NCBI GenBank assembly: GCA_034766995.1
Contig: CM068322.1
Location: 35,039,439 to 35,103,438, forward strand
Direction: 5' to 3'
Source: Acanthacorydalis orientalis
Taxonomy: Eukaryota > Arthropoda > Insecta > Megaloptera > Corydalidae
Length of the DNA stretch: 64,000 nt
Below are positions 10,991-24,939 of this stretch, piece after piece (position 1 is the first letter of the stretch; every line of letters begins with the position of its first letter). The notes beneath the pieces are model-generated. The model saw nothing but the letters and a program-made list of their open reading frames with translations. It did no database searches and was not told the DNA's origin. Both the position numbers and the translations under genes were made by a program.

Positions 10991-11622
10991 GACTAAAAAT
11001 CAATTTGTGAGAACAATCTATACGTTTCAATCCAAATAACGAACAGAGTCACAGATTAATAAGCTGCGACCAGATTTATTGATACAATTGCCCATCGAAA
11101 CGTTTCCTGCTCTCTGAAAAATCTCTCATGACGATTTCGATCAGGAAAAACACAGTTTGTAGAATTACAAAGAGTTCATTCGCCAGAATGAATTCAATTC
11201 AGTATCAAAACTCCACTGTGGCAAGTATTTGGGTTAAAGATAACCGATTTGGAATCAGGTACTACCTGAGAGACTCGAATCAGGGATACAAAAAGATTTA
11301 GATATCTCTCTAATCACAGATTATGGATTGAAACAGTATGAATAACAATGTGTGTATATATATATATGTATATGTACATACATATATTGCTAATTTGTTG
11401 CTCGTTACATCGCCGAACAAGCGACGAAGAAACTAACTCCGGCTGTAAGAGAATGAAGTCGAAAGAAATTATAATAATCAATAAAAATAAATTCTTTCGG
11501 CTCGTACACAATCTTTGTATACAGGTATGAAAGAAAAACCTGTTCAATTATTAAAAGACACGGTCTGTGTCTTCGTCTGGTGGGGCGTGTGGAGATGGTT
11601 ACAAGACGTACCATATTATTTT

Positions 11623-11625
<3 letters not shown>
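10991..11625. other. Unannotated stretch
   Basis: No gene is seen. A small TA/TG run lies at 11352-11390. The open frames overlapping the region are short and lack domains. Confidence 0.4.

Positions 11626-11688
<63 letters not shown>
11626..11688. repeat. (TA)n microsatellite
   Basis: About 62 bp of TA, followed by short GT (11721-11740) and CA (11768-11784) runs. Confidence 0.95.
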
Positions 11689-11691
<3 letters not shown>

Positions 11692-12126
11692 GCAAACAAC
11701 AAAGATGTTAGTTCACTACATCGTGTGTGTGTGTGTGTGGATGTGTACACAAAACGTACACAAAACGTACACACACACACACAGATAGATACATGTATAG
11801 TGTATAACGAGGGACGTTCATTAATTTGAAATTCGTGCAGCTTTGTGTCCGTATGTGTGCACGTTCAAATTTGTACGCGTACATGTGTTATATTGTGTGT
11901 GTGTGTATGTATGACTCGTTTCAGTAATTGACGGGTTTATTGCTGTATTTGGTGGTTTCGAAGCATCAATTATTTTCAATGATCATTATTGTCATACATG
12001 TCTTTGGTTTCTTTTTTTAGTATACTTTATTGTGTTACGCATCGGAGATGAATGATTCAAATGAATAAAGTGTACATTACAATGTAAGGAAAATAAATGG
12101 AAATAAATAAGCACTTCGGTCATATT

Positions 12127-12133
<7 letters not shown>

Positions 12134-12170
<37 letters not shown>
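12134..12170. repeat. (TA)n preceding the tandem array
   Basis: TA tract at the left edge of the 12.18-13.26 kb array. Confidence 0.9.
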
Positions 12171-12178
<8 letters not shown>

Positions 12179-12184
12179 ATAAAT

Positions 12185-12499
12185 ATGTATATATTAAAAA
12201 AAAGAAAAACATTTTAAGAATAAACGAATTCGTGTATGGCTCTATATTGGTCAAGAATTCCGGTAGGTAATTCTTCCTGTAGTCATCAACAATTCTAGAC
12301 CATTGAAAACAGCTTAGAAAATCGAAAAAGCTTGACAAACTGGTGCCGCACAAACTGATAAATCACAATTATTTTTCCACTAACCTAACACAAATAATAG
12401 TTTACTTAAATCGTTTACTTACAGAAATAATAATTTTACTTTAATTTAATTTTAGTAATAAAAATACCAAAGTGTATATATATATTGATTTTCATACAT

Positions 12500-12530
<31 letters not shown>

Positions 12531-13195
12531 AATTTAACTTTGAATAAACTCCATAGTTAGAATATTAAAAAAGAAAAAAACATTTTAAGAACAAACGAAT
12601 TCGTATACGGTCCTGTATCGGTCAAGAATTCCAGTAGATAAATCTCACTGCAGTCATCCAACAGGTCTGGATCACTTAAAACAGCTTGGAAAATCGAAAA
12701 AGCTTGACAAACAGGTGCAGCACAAACTGATAAACCCCAATTATTTTTCCACTAACCTAACGGAAATAGTTGTTTAATTCTCATTTATTTTTTGTAATAT
12801 TAAAGTGTATATTTCTATTTTTTGATTTTCATGTGTATATACATATATATATATATATATATTAGTTATAAAATTCTTCAAATTCCGTACATCTGAATAA
12901 ACTCCATAGTTAATATAAATATATATATATATATATATATACATTTTAAGAGCAAACGAATTTGTATACGATCCTGCATTAGTCAAGAATTCCGGTACAT
13001 AATTCTTCCAATAGTAATTCAACAGTTCTAGACCATTTGAAACATCTTGGAAAATCGAAAAAGGTTGACTGTGTCCGCACAAACTGATAAACCATAATTA
13101 TTTTTCCACTAACCTAACGGAAATAGTTGTTTTATTTTCATTTATTTTTTGTAATAAAAATATCAGTGTATATTTCTATTTTTTGATTTTCATAC

Positions 13196-13257
<62 letters not shown>
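12185..13257. repeat. Three tandem ~360-bp units, each carrying (TA)n
   Basis: The units start at about 12200, 12575 and 12945. All share ACATTTTAAGARYAAACGAAT, GTCAAGAATTCC, CAGCTTRGAAAATCGAAAAA, CGCACAAACTGATAAA, and TATTTTTCCACTAACCTAAC. Each then runs into TGATTTTCAT, a CA or TA stretch, and (in units 1 and 2) AATAAACTCCATAGTTA. The last (TA)n (13204-13257) closes the array. On the minus strand short frames such as LPEFLTN and YTNSF persist in all copies, but stops and frame changes differ between copies, so coding is not supported. Confidence 0.85.
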
Positions 13258-13260
<3 letters not shown>

Positions 13261-14240
13261 TACAGGTGTGTGTGTGTGTGACATGAACACATCCATAAAC
13301 AACATGAATTTCAACACGTCCTGTGAATAAATTAATCTGATATCATATAAATGTTATTAGCGGACATACAGTCAACCTGAATAATAAGTAAATATTGAAT
13401 CGTCGACTATGAGTAAATCAAACAATAAACGATTCCATTCCGCTCCGCATCTGACTGGGTTATATCGAACGAGCGGTATAGAAGTACACATTCAGTCTCA
13501 CTCACTCACACAAACGTACGCACCTATACAATTCACATTGATAATTTAACAACGGTCAACAAAACACCTCAATTATAATTGTAGTTAACGCGGAAACGTG
13601 TGTGTGATACATACACATTCATATATACATACATACATCTACATGTATATATATATATATGTGTTGGGATGAGATCGAATCCCCCGTCCTCTCATCAAAA
13701 CGACGAACACACACACATACACACACATGCAAATAATCTACGACCCGTGCATCTGAAACCCGGTCGCTAGTTTGCTATCGACTCATTAAACAATGTACAA
13801 ACAACTGTAATGAAGTTGTGACTTATCGATAGTCTAATCATAGTATATTCTGATACATGTGAATTATTGCGGTGCGCGAAACGAGGTTTTCTGTTCATTA
13901 TTCGAATATATCTTGAAAACAGAACGAGTGGATGAACGTCAGAGCCGATTCGAAACACGGGAAACATGTAAAGGGGTTCCAAACACGGACGCGATTTTTT
14001 TTAAAGTGGTAACATCTCATAGATGTCAAACCGACAGGTGTATTTTTCTTCGACGTCAATTCGTCGCCGAGATCCTGTGATTTAACACCGTTCGACTAGT
14101 TCGTTAGAGGTATGACGAGCGTACGGTACTAATCCTAAAACAATTTCAGATCTAAAGGATGAAACCCGAAGAGTAATTGGTGAGATAGAGCACCAGAGAG
14201 AGAGAGAAATCTCTATTTGTACTTCAGATATGCATCAGTA
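13258..14240. other. Unannotated stretch
   Basis: It holds a GT run at 13264-13279, a TA run at 13648-13660 and an (AG)n run at about 14192-14206. The open frames (13859-14080 plus, 13767-13982 minus) have no recognised domain. Confidence 0.4.
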
Positions 14241-14330
14241 AGGATCAAAAATGATTAATCATTTATTGAACATTTTTGATCAGAAAAAGTGTTTATGATT
14301 TGTGGGTTATGAAAAGAATTAATTCATGAA
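14241..14330 (-). repeat. Family A copy
   Basis: It contains ATTAATCATTTATTGAACAT, then TTTTGATCAGAAAAAGTG, TTTATGATTTGTGG and AATTCATG, in the order seen in the 23-24 kb array. Confidence 0.65.
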
Positions 14331-14365
14331 AGACATTTTTTTAGATAATCAGGTGTAAAAATTAA

Positions 14366-14790
14366 TTGTGTCTTTAAATTGAATCAATCGTAACTCTGTT
14401 TTAAATTAAAATATTTTCAAGTGCCAATCTCAACATTTAAAAACACTGTACACCTTGGCCATGAACTTGGAATAACGTCACAAAACGGTAATGGACACGG
14501 TAGCGTCTGAGAAGCGGCATATCAGGCATTACATACTTTTCCCGATCTAGTTGAAAACAAAATAGTTTCGAAGCCGAAGGAATCATTTTTTTTTGTGATG
14601 CATAAAACATGCAAAAAAAATGCTAAAACAGTGTAAGAGGTTCGAAAATGCTGTAAAAAAATCGGTGCTTTTACATTGAATCAATCATAGTTCTGTTTCA
14701 AATCAAAATATTTTCTCGTCGTTATGTGCCAAACTTAGCATTCAAAAAAACTATACATCTTAGTCAAGCGGTTTCATCGATCATTTTTGA
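14366..14790 (+). repeat. Two family B copies in a row
   Basis: The first copy (14366-14660) runs from GTGTCTTTAAATTGAATC to the far part with GATGCATAAAACATGC and AACAGTGTAAGAGGTTC. A second, 5' copy (14668-14780) begins at once with GTGCTTTTACATTGAATC. The head-to-tail arrangement suggests tandem duplication or insertion of one copy beside another. Confidence 0.7.
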
Positions 14791-14929
14791 TTATTGCTTA
14801 TAACTACTTCATGGTCTTCGAAGTGTCAAAATAATGAAACTTTTCTCTGAATCTTCGATTCTTTTCGGATTTTCTGCATATTATGCACTGAAAATCTGTA
14901 AATTATATTCCATCTATTGGACGTTTTTG

Positions 14930-15889
14930 ATTAGAAAATTGTTAGAGAAAAAGGTGTTCATTTGTGAAAGTGGATGAATCTGCTATCTTTTATAGAGACA
15001 CGTTCGTGCCTGGATTGAGGTGCTTGATTTTATGCGAAACCCGCTTATTCGTCCAGTGAAAAATTCTAAGAATAGATTGCGGGTGGAGGTTATTAAAAGT
15101 TAAAACACTGTTTCTTATTAGAATCCTTTCTGTTCGACAGTCGTCGTCTCGACCAGATGTATCCAGATCTACTGCCACCGGACGATCCCGCATTAAAATC
15201 TCGATTGAAGCCGAAATTCGCCGAGACAAACGCTCTCGTTCCATCCACGATATCCGCACATGTGTTTACGAGTAGGTGCGCTGTTGATACAGAACGTAAT
15301 CCGTGCCGAAAACAAACGCACGCTGCCGCCGTCGAGTCCGCGGGATCGATAATAGACGGCGCGCATTCGGCGACTGACCGTGAATCAAACGCACAGACCA
15401 CAACTCTATAATTTATCCGGTGGTGTTTTAATAATGTCTATCACATTACAAGTATCTCTTTGTGTGTAAGCCATAATAGATATGCAATTTCTCGCTTGAG
15501 TAATTGCGAAGAATGGACTTGTAACGTTGAGCGAAACGAAAGGATGTTGGTTACTCGTTCGTTCGCTCCAAGATGCGAATCTTGTTGTGTTAACTTCTGA
15601 CGTGATATACAGAGACGTCAGAAAAAAGACGACTGCGAGAAATATTATGTATTCTTTCCAGTGGCGAACACACACACACACACACATAGATCCGTACTCT
15701 ATATCGATCTCGCAGTTAGATGCGGATGAATACTTCATTGTTAGTAAACGTCCAGTTTTTTTTTTCACTCTATCGTTTTAATTGCTAATTATGTCTGTTT
15801 TCAAGCATATCGAAAATATGTATCAATTTTTAATTGTTGCTAAATTGTGTTTTTTTTTTCGAAGCTGTTTCAGCGTTTCCAACAGAAGG
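14930..15889. other. Unannotated stretch with CpG-rich middle
   Basis: A fragment of family A lies at about 14920-14985. The CpG-richer block 15130-15400 is open on both strands without a recognised domain. I see no splice-supported exon. Confidence 0.35.
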
Positions 15890-16650
15890 TAAGTTGAATA
15901 TTTCTTTTTAGATGTGTCTGTATCTCGGCATTCGGATTATGATGGAATGACTATCGAAATGCGTTTAAACCCTTGTGCACGAATCGCCAGTCTGACTCGT
16001 GAATGCAGAAAACACTTTATCAGTCAACAACGAGTCAGACTCGTACAATCTTCATATAAGTTAAGTACACATGTTTTGTGTATCAGCTATCAGATACATA
16101 CTGTGTACATTTTTGAAATTGTATCAAGTGCTGAATCAGGTTTTATTTTTGAGGAAAAATTAACCTGGAAAAATGTATAGGAAAAAATGAAAAATGTGAA
16201 GTCGATGACGAAGAAAATGAAAAAGAAAAGTTGTTAAGTGATAGAAGTATTGAAAATAGAAAAAGAAAGAAATCTGTGAGGAGATTTCCAAAACGTATAA
16301 AATGACTAGTTGGTCCGGAGAGTGACGAAACTGGGAAGATTCAATTGATATTTATCAGAAAAAATTACAGATGACTGACAATGGCAAGATTGTGATAATG
16401 AACCAGAAGTATATGTAATAAAAGAACAACACACGAGAAGAAGTTCGAGCGTTATGTCCAGAAATCGATTAGAAAGGGCTCGACTTTGTGAAACCTATAA
16501 TGGGTATCGCTTGGAATGGGTAATCAGGAAAAAAGTCCCCATCCTTATGATATATTTCGGAAAATAAAAAAAATTATGAAAATATTACAAAACTGAAAAA
16601 AAATATTCTTTCAAACCCTTTCATTCTTTTGGCGTTCCACCTTGTATAAA
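15890..16650 (+). other. Unidentified TE-like segment
   Basis: An open frame at 15914-16180 (88 codons) is followed by a run rich in Glu/Lys codons broken by stops (ENEKEKLL, RKRKKSVRRFPKR to about 16300), and then AT-rich sequence ending near 16648 in GGCGTTCCACCTTGTATA. That end resembles right termini of Tc1/mariner-type elements, but I find no matching left terminus. I do not recognise the protein family, so the call stays open. Confidence 0.3.
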
Positions 16651-17689
16651 TATTAATTATTGAGTAATTATTTTATGGTTGCTTCTCGAACATGCTGTCG
16701 ATTCCTCAAACAAATCAATTAAGATCGTTAGATCCGGTTAATTTTTCCTTGTGTGTGTGTGTGTGTGTGTGTCTTCGAAACAACATCTCCGGCGTGCATT
16801 TGTGCACCAGAGCGTGGAGAATTCGTCATCGGCAAACATTCTGTTCTGCACTCGATGCACGTTCGCCTCTCACTACGACCCATCGTCGCATGCCACCCGC
16901 GAATTCCCTCACACACACACACACCGTTCGCGTCGTGACGCACCGTCGGCGTCTTTGTGTGCACTGACAGCACATGCACTTTGTTTAATACGCTTTGACA
17001 TCTCGCTACCAGATCAAAAAATAAAAACGACCGGGAGAGAGGAGGAAAAAAAACGATAATGACATCTTGTTTATCGTGTTCCCGTGAATCGGCGCGTTTT
17101 AATATAATTTGTTTTCCCTTTAATTCGTATCAAAAAGAAAACATTTATTAACGTCGCGTAAACGGTTTTTTTCTCTTTCAGACGCCGTACAATTACTGTA
17201 ATCATTTTAATTTAATAGAAAGTTTTAATAGAAAATTCTTATATTCTTGTCGTATCGCTGAAAAAAAAGTATCTGGAGGTCGGGGCCAGACAGCCACTAG
17301 CTCTGCATTGAAGTTGGAGTTATGTATGTATGTGTTTTTTTAACTTTGCGTGTGTGTAAGTGTATCGTGTCCTGTTAGGCGTGAAAGAAATATATTTGGA
17401 TTTTACAATTAAGGATTTATCTATAATTTGATATACAGGGAAAATATGTGGAAAAAAAGATTGATTTTTTATTGAAGTTTGATTTACTTTTCACTGTAAC
17501 TTTTCTGCATATTTTTTTTAAACAAAAAATGTATTACATCTAAATGATACTTGTATGAAGGTCTGAAAATATATTAAAGTCTTGGAAAAAGAATTTGATC
17601 AGTCGCTCGACAAGAAAACTACTTTTAGATTGTTGGAATTTTCGACACTTTCGTTTCATTTTTCATTTCCAGGCAAACTGCACGAATTT
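16651..17689. other. Unannotated stretch
   Basis: It holds (GT)n at 16751-16771 and (CA)n at 16910-16924. Block 17085-17230 has TTAATT/TAATTT cores and moderate complexity and could be non-coding regulatory sequence. No gene is seen. Confidence 0.35.
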
Positions 17690-17830
17690 TTCTAATTAAA
17701 AATATTCAAAAATCGATTAATAATTATTTTGATTGTCACTTATGCGGATTTCGAATTCAGTGCCATTATTTTCAGATTGATAAAGTATATACGAGTAAAT
17801 CGCTGATTTTTCTCTATTATCGAACAAGTG
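17690..17830 (+). repeat. Family A copy
   Basis: AAAAATATTCAAAAATCGAT, TAATAATTATTTTGATTG and CTTATGCGGATTTCGAAT follow in the plus order of family A, then a CCATTATTTTCAGA stretch like the CATC/TCAGA part of other copies. Confidence 0.55.
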
Positions 17831-18065
17831 CAGAAAATTCAAATAAGGAACAAAAAAAGAGATGTTTCTATACCTTGACCTTTTCAATAATCCAACTACA
17901 TCAAGATAAAAAAATCAAAAATGATTAATGCTCGATTACTGAAGATATTTGGTCAGAGAAATTGATTGAGGTTTAAATTCGATCAGACTATTATTTGAAA
18001 TCGACTTTCTTGTATAAAAAAACTGCATAAATATTTAAAAATACTTTGTATGTACGATTATACAT

Positions 18066-18267
18066 ATATATGTATATATATATATATATATATAATAACT
18101 ATACTGAAATTAATTCCAGTGCGGTGTACAAATCGGATAAGACAAGGTCACAAGTCGGATTCATGTGCGGCGCGCAAACCGGATAAAGCAAGTCGCCAGC
18201 AATTTGTTGCACATACCTGCTTTACATACGAATCAATCTATAAATACGGTATAATTATAAAGGAACG

Positions 18268-18328
<61 letters not shown>
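18066..18328. repeat. Two (TA)n tracts around a 48-bp duplication
   Basis: TA lies at 18066-18094 and 18270-18328. Between them GTGCGGTGTACAAATCGGAT and GTGCGGCGCGCAAACCGGAT start two ~48-bp units (about 18120 and 18167). The 109-codon frame over this region is mostly Tyr-Ile and is not a gene. Confidence 0.75.
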
Positions 18329-20117
<1,789 letters not shown>

Positions 20118-20474
20118 AAGTAAGACATAGACAGAGATAATTTTCTCCAAAAATAAATGAAACGACTAATGAACAATGTGAAGTTTGAGAATAAAAATTC
20201 CGAAAGGAAATGGTCCCGTTGTGCACTGTACGGTTCGTTTTGATATTTTCTCGGATTGACTGATTTATGTACGGTTTTTAATACATTTCGGGCTCCGTCT
20301 TGGCAATTTATTAGTATAAACATATCGTCCGAGCAGGAAACCGCGCTGACAGAAATGTCCTGTGTATGGGTGACAGTTTTTATTTTTGATGACATATGCG
20401 CTGGATTTCTTTATGTTTTCGTTCCGTACGTACATGTTTGTATTATTTTATGAATTATTTGTTTTATACATGTG

Positions 20475-20478
<4 letters not shown>

Positions 20479-20535
<57 letters not shown>
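20479..20535. repeat. (TA)n microsatellite
   Basis: About 55 bp of TA. Confidence 0.95.
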
Positions 20536-20539
<4 letters not shown>

Positions 20540-20784
20540 GACATTTAAATCAGGCACTCAAATCGATAAAAACCTATTTATGTACTGAAAAAATCGGAAA
20601 ATATTCAAATATAATCAAGCTGTTACTGAGTTTAAAGTCTAACAAGACATATAGTTTACATCCCCCCATCCTGTATTTTTTTCGAAAAAATAAATATTTA
20701 TTTTCAATTATAAACATTTGTATCAACCATATCACTGGTCAAATTCAGTTACACTCACAAAACATTTCCTCGTCCGTGAGCCAT

Positions 20785-20905
20785 GAAAAAGCTTTCGATC
20801 AAAAATTTCCAATAAATGATTACTGATCGTTTTTGATTGTGTCCTTATACGCATTTCGATTGCATTTCTGGCATCCTCGAAGCGTCAGAGTACATCAAAA
20901 TCTGA
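20785..20905 (+). repeat. Family A copy
   Basis: CGATCAAAAATTTCCAATAA, ATGATTACTGATCGTTTTTG, ATTG, then CGCATTTCGATT, GGCATCCTCGAAGCGTCAGA: one of the clearest plus-strand copies. Confidence 0.7.
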
Positions 20906-21319
20906 TTTTCGTTCGAATTCACATCTCAACAAAGTTTTCATCTTTAACGATAATTCAATCATTGAACATTTTAATAACAGGAACTCTCGACGTTTTTATT
21001 ATTTACATTTTTATGGGAATTCCATCAACAAAACAATAAGATACAGGAAAATCTGTGTTGAATTAACGTTACGATTTTTTCCAGTGTCTGCACGACGTTG
21101 AGTTTAAACTTATTACTCCTACTGTAAAAATGAATATTTTTTTTAATTGCCAAACACTTAACAACAGAACTTTTGAAAATGTTTTCAAACAGTTATATGT
21201 CTCCAAATTGTCTCAATTTATGGATAAAGTATATTTCTGTGTACGAAGTGAACAGAAAAGGATATATATTGTAATTCAATGCAGTTATTTTCATAAATAA
21301 ACTTGTCATTCGACCCCAC

Positions 21320-21645
21320 AGACAACGAAACATTGTTAAATAATTGATTATTGACCATTTTAATTGTTCCTTATGCATATTTCGATAAGAATTCGATCGT
21401 TCCCAAGCATTACCGGGATTTTCTGTGCAAATTATGATCAAAAATTGAATATTTGTTTCGTTCCACGAATCACAAACAAAAAGTGTTTAAAATGAATGTC
21501 TACTGGTAGAAGTTTATTGTTGTTGAAATGGATTTCGATGACGAAGCAATCATCTTCAAAGTACTGCGGTACAGAAAACTCTTTCCTGATTTTTCTGTAT
21601 CCTGACTCTGTGAGTAACATGAACATTTATAGAAGTGAATTTAAC
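21320..21645. repeat. Family A copies, overlapping or inverted
   Basis: Plus-like sequence at 21335-21445 (AATAATTGATTATTGACCAT, CTTATGCATATTTCGAT, ATCGTTCCCAAGC) is followed by a further copy at about 21440-21605. That copy has AAAATTGAATATTTGTTTCG, CACGAATCACAAACAAAAAG, ATTTCGATGACGAAGCAATC and CGGTACAGAAAACTC. Confidence 0.6.
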
Positions 21646-21860
21646 CAGTGTTCGAATCATACTGTGAATAATTTTGACTAGAAAGACATTCATTAAAAAT
21701 GATTATAGAAGCGCTTTATTCAAGGATAAAATTTTAAAAAATTTAAAGATTATTTCAGTTTATCCATTTTCTTCCTATTTATCTATTTGTCCCAAATAAC
21801 AAAATATATCTAAAACGGAGAGAAAAAGCAAGAAGAAATGTGTGCAGATAATTTCTCTGA

Positions 21861-22043
21861 GTGTGGGGTAATAATGACACTGAAGATCTTGTCAAATGTA
21901 ATCTTGATAGTGATGTTATTGTACAAAGAGAACTCCCACATCTGATTCCTTTACAGTTTAGTGACTCTGAAAGTGATAGCGATTCTGAAGATGCCGGCCT
22001 TTGGGCGATGGCGATGCAAGGAAATCTCGCCCGGATGTGTTAA
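21861..22043 (+). other. Small acidic open frame of unknown nature
   Basis: Sixty codons, including the Ser/Asp/Glu run SDSESDSDSEDAG and ending WAMAMQGNLARMC. Such acidic runs occur near the N-termini of several DNA transposases, but no domain follows and the frame runs into an inverted family B copy. It is more likely a TE remnant than a gene. Confidence 0.25.
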
Positions 22044-22125
22044 GATTGGCATTTCAATAACTTAAAACGGCGAGAAAGTATTTTAATTTAAGACAGAGTT
22101 ATGATTGATTCGATTTAATTTTTAC
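22030..22125 (-). repeat. Family B copy (5' part, inverted)
   Basis: Read on the minus strand it gives AATCGAATCAATCATAACTC, TGTCTTAAATTAAAATA, then CTCGCCGTTTTAAG, matching the first ~90 bp of family B. Confidence 0.7.
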
Positions 22126-22130
<5 letters not shown>

Positions 22131-22190
<60 letters not shown>

Positions 22191-22629
22191 CCGTACGTAC
22201 ACACACGGGAGACATTAAAAAAACACAGATCCAGATTAAAATGTTCGATCGATCCGCAGGCAATCCCGCCGTCGATGCGCATCCATCCATTCCTGTGCAG
22301 TGTCCCCGTCGACACCGTCGCATCAATTAGACATAATTTGTAACTGATCGGATGGATCTTTGTCGGTTAACCTGTCCACGTACCGTCCGTCGGGACCGCC
22401 GTGTCGCGGGGTGGGTCGCCATACAAGGTATTTAGTTACAACGCTGTATACGAGTCGTAAAAAATATGAGCGTATCAAAAGAAATTATCTCGGAGTCAAG
22501 GCACGAACTACAATGATTTTATCATTTGTATCAATTACATTGCGTCGTACAACTGAACACAGAATACATGAACGCAACATGTAATGGATATAATACATTA
22601 TGTGTACTTATACAAAATGTTTTTTTTTC

Positions 22630-22695
<66 letters not shown>

Positions 22696-22804
22696 ATGTT
22701 TGTCTGTTTGTGCGAGAAACAAGAAGACGGTATCATCACATATCCAATGTGCTTAGAATTTATATTAACCGCTTACTAAATACATAATGCGACCTTATAA
22801 TTGT

Positions 22805-22861
<57 letters not shown>
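22131..22861. repeat. Cluster of three (TA)n tracts
   Basis: TA lies at 22131-22186, 22636-22690 and 22808-22861. The intervening 22240-22440 is moderately GC rich (CGTCGATGCGCATCC, CGTCGGGACCGCC) without a recognised gene. Confidence 0.9.
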
Positions 22862-22867
<6 letters not shown>

Positions 22868-23039
22868 TGGGTTGTATAGATAGAAGTCTTTACAGGAGAT
22901 AACAGACCGACGACAGAAATTGCTGTATAAATATCACATTTCATAAGATGCTCAATGTTAGTAGTGAATTGTTAGCTTTTTCGTAATTGGAAATGGGAGA
23001 AGAAGATGGGCCCCGTATTCGTTTGGTGTCTCTTCTTAT

Positions 23040-24220
23040 TTGTCGTTTAGACTTTATTTAGTTTTTTTTTATATATAGGCTAGTTAGCGGTCGGATGTCG
23101 TGTTTTACTTGTACTTTATTAAATGAATCAACGGACGTATGAAACGATCATCGATCAATTACTGAACGATTCTGATTACAAACATTTGTTTTGGTTTGTG
23201 AAAGTGTTGCTGTCTTTCTTTATATCACCCAGTTTGTGGTTGGATATCGTGCTTCACTTGTATCTGAGTAATTGGATATATGTAAGTATATAAACACTAA
23301 GCAATCATCATTAACCAAATATCGAACACTGATTAGAATATTGTGTTGTCTTCTGGGGAATAAATGAAATAGTCATATGTGAGGGAGAATTTGTTGCTAG
23401 TTTTTATTTTTTCGATTGCTTTATTTAATTTTTTTGTAGCTTAGGGTGTGATCAGATGTTGTTTTTTCTGTATCGAATTAACTGGAACAATAAGTCAACG
23501 AATTGCTAACTAATCAATTATTGGACGACTTTGATTAGAAAAAATTTGTTGTGATTTGTGATCGAGTGAAAAAATAATTTGTGAAAATGAACTGTTTCAT
23601 GTCTTCTTTTACTCGACGTCGTTTGATTTTTTTATAACCTAGCTTATGGTTGGATGTCGTGCTTTACTTGTATCTGAGTAATTGGATCTATAATAGAAAA
23701 GAAAATCGATAATAAGCAATCATCATTAGCCAAATATCGAAACATCTTTGATTAGAAAAAGTTGTTGTCTTCTGTCGAATAAATGAAAAAGTCATTTGTG
23801 AGGGGGTGAATATTTGTTGTTAGTTTTATTTTTTCGATTGCTTTATTTATTTTTTTTGTATCTTAGGGTGTGATCAGATCTTGAATTTTTTCTGTATCGA
23901 ATTAATTGGATCTCTATAAGTCTATAAAATGCTAATTTTCAATTATTGGACGATTTGATTAGAAAAATTTGTTGTGATTTGTGATCGAGTGAAAAAATAA
24001 TTTGTGAAAATGAACTGTTTCAGGTCTTTTTCTACTCGTCATCGTTTGATTTTTTTATAACCTACTTTATGGTTGGACGTCATGCGTTACTTGCATCTGA
24101 GTAATTAGATCTATAAGCATATAAACAATAAGCAATCATTTAACCAAACATCGAAATATCTTCGATCAGAAAAGTTTCTTGTCATCTGTGGAGTGAGTGA
24201 AAAAGTCATTTGTGACTGAT
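23040..24220. repeat. Dimeric tandem array built from family A-like monomers
   Basis: Two ~200-bp monomer types alternate. Type 1 starts ATGGTTGGATGTCGTGCTTT and carries ATCTGAGTAATTGGAT. Type 2 starts TTAGGGTGTGATCAGATSTTG and carries TGTATCGAATTAAYTGG. Type 1 starts near 23230, 23640 and 24060, so the dimer period is 410-420 bp. Both types share GATTAGAAAAA, TTGT, GTGAAAAARTMATTTGTGA. A decayed outer copy begins near 23085. This is a small higher-order repeat. Confidence 0.8.
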
Positions 24221-24675
24221 ATTCTGATCGTTTTTTCACAAATGTCAACATCCGATTGTTGTTTAATTCTATTTCAAAAACAATGACCGGAATAAGTTCA
24301 AAAAACCCGATTGGATATTTGGATAAGAAACGTTTCTAGTGATGTTTAGAGAATCGTCCGTTAGTGTAATTGAATTCAGTTCAGAATTATGACTAGACGA
24401 TAGTTTATCAGATCAGTTTCGTTTTTTTTTCGGTTTTGTAATGTGAATTCAGAAGAAGGATGTGTACCTTCACTCGAACAATAATCGACTGAAGGATACC
24501 TAGGACAATCGCGAAAATGTATAAGATGGAAAAATCTGAATTAAATTTTCTAAATTCCGGACTTACCGGAATTCCTATACATAAATATGTATCAATTCGA
24601 AATTTATTTAACAAAAAAGTCAACGTCGTACAACATTCCATGTATAGCAGAAATCACACGAATGACCTACACGAT
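24221..24675. other. Unannotated stretch
   Basis: No gene is seen. The minus frame at 24408-24641 (77 codons) has a hydrophobic segment but no recognised domain. Confidence 0.35.
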
Positions 24676-24677
24676 AT

Positions 24678-24720
<43 letters not shown>

Positions 24721-24722
24721 TT
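24676..24722. repeat. Compound (TA)n(GT)n
   Basis: About 22 bp of TA followed by about 24 bp of GT. Confidence 0.9.
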
Positions 24723-24939
24723 GTACATACACAAACCGCCAATAACTTTTTCTAAACGATACGTCTCTCATATCTTCACATATCGGCTAACTTTCCATAC
24801 ACAGACAAAATTAATAAAACATTCCAGTATGTACCATTTCTAAAAGATCACAGACGCCCCCCGTCCGTCCCTCTTTTATGCAATATGTGACGTTCTAGGT
24901 AGGTAATAAGCTCGACCCCCCTGATCTAATATTTCACTG

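Noticed and set aside
12120..13082. Duplicated exons on the minus strand in the three-copy array
   Set aside because: Short shared readings exist (PEFLTN, YTNSF), but stops and frameshifts differ in each copy and no splice sites bound them.
15093..15411. Open frames on both strands at 15.1-15.4 kb
   Set aside because: Both strands are open over the same CpG-richer sequence and neither shows a known motif.
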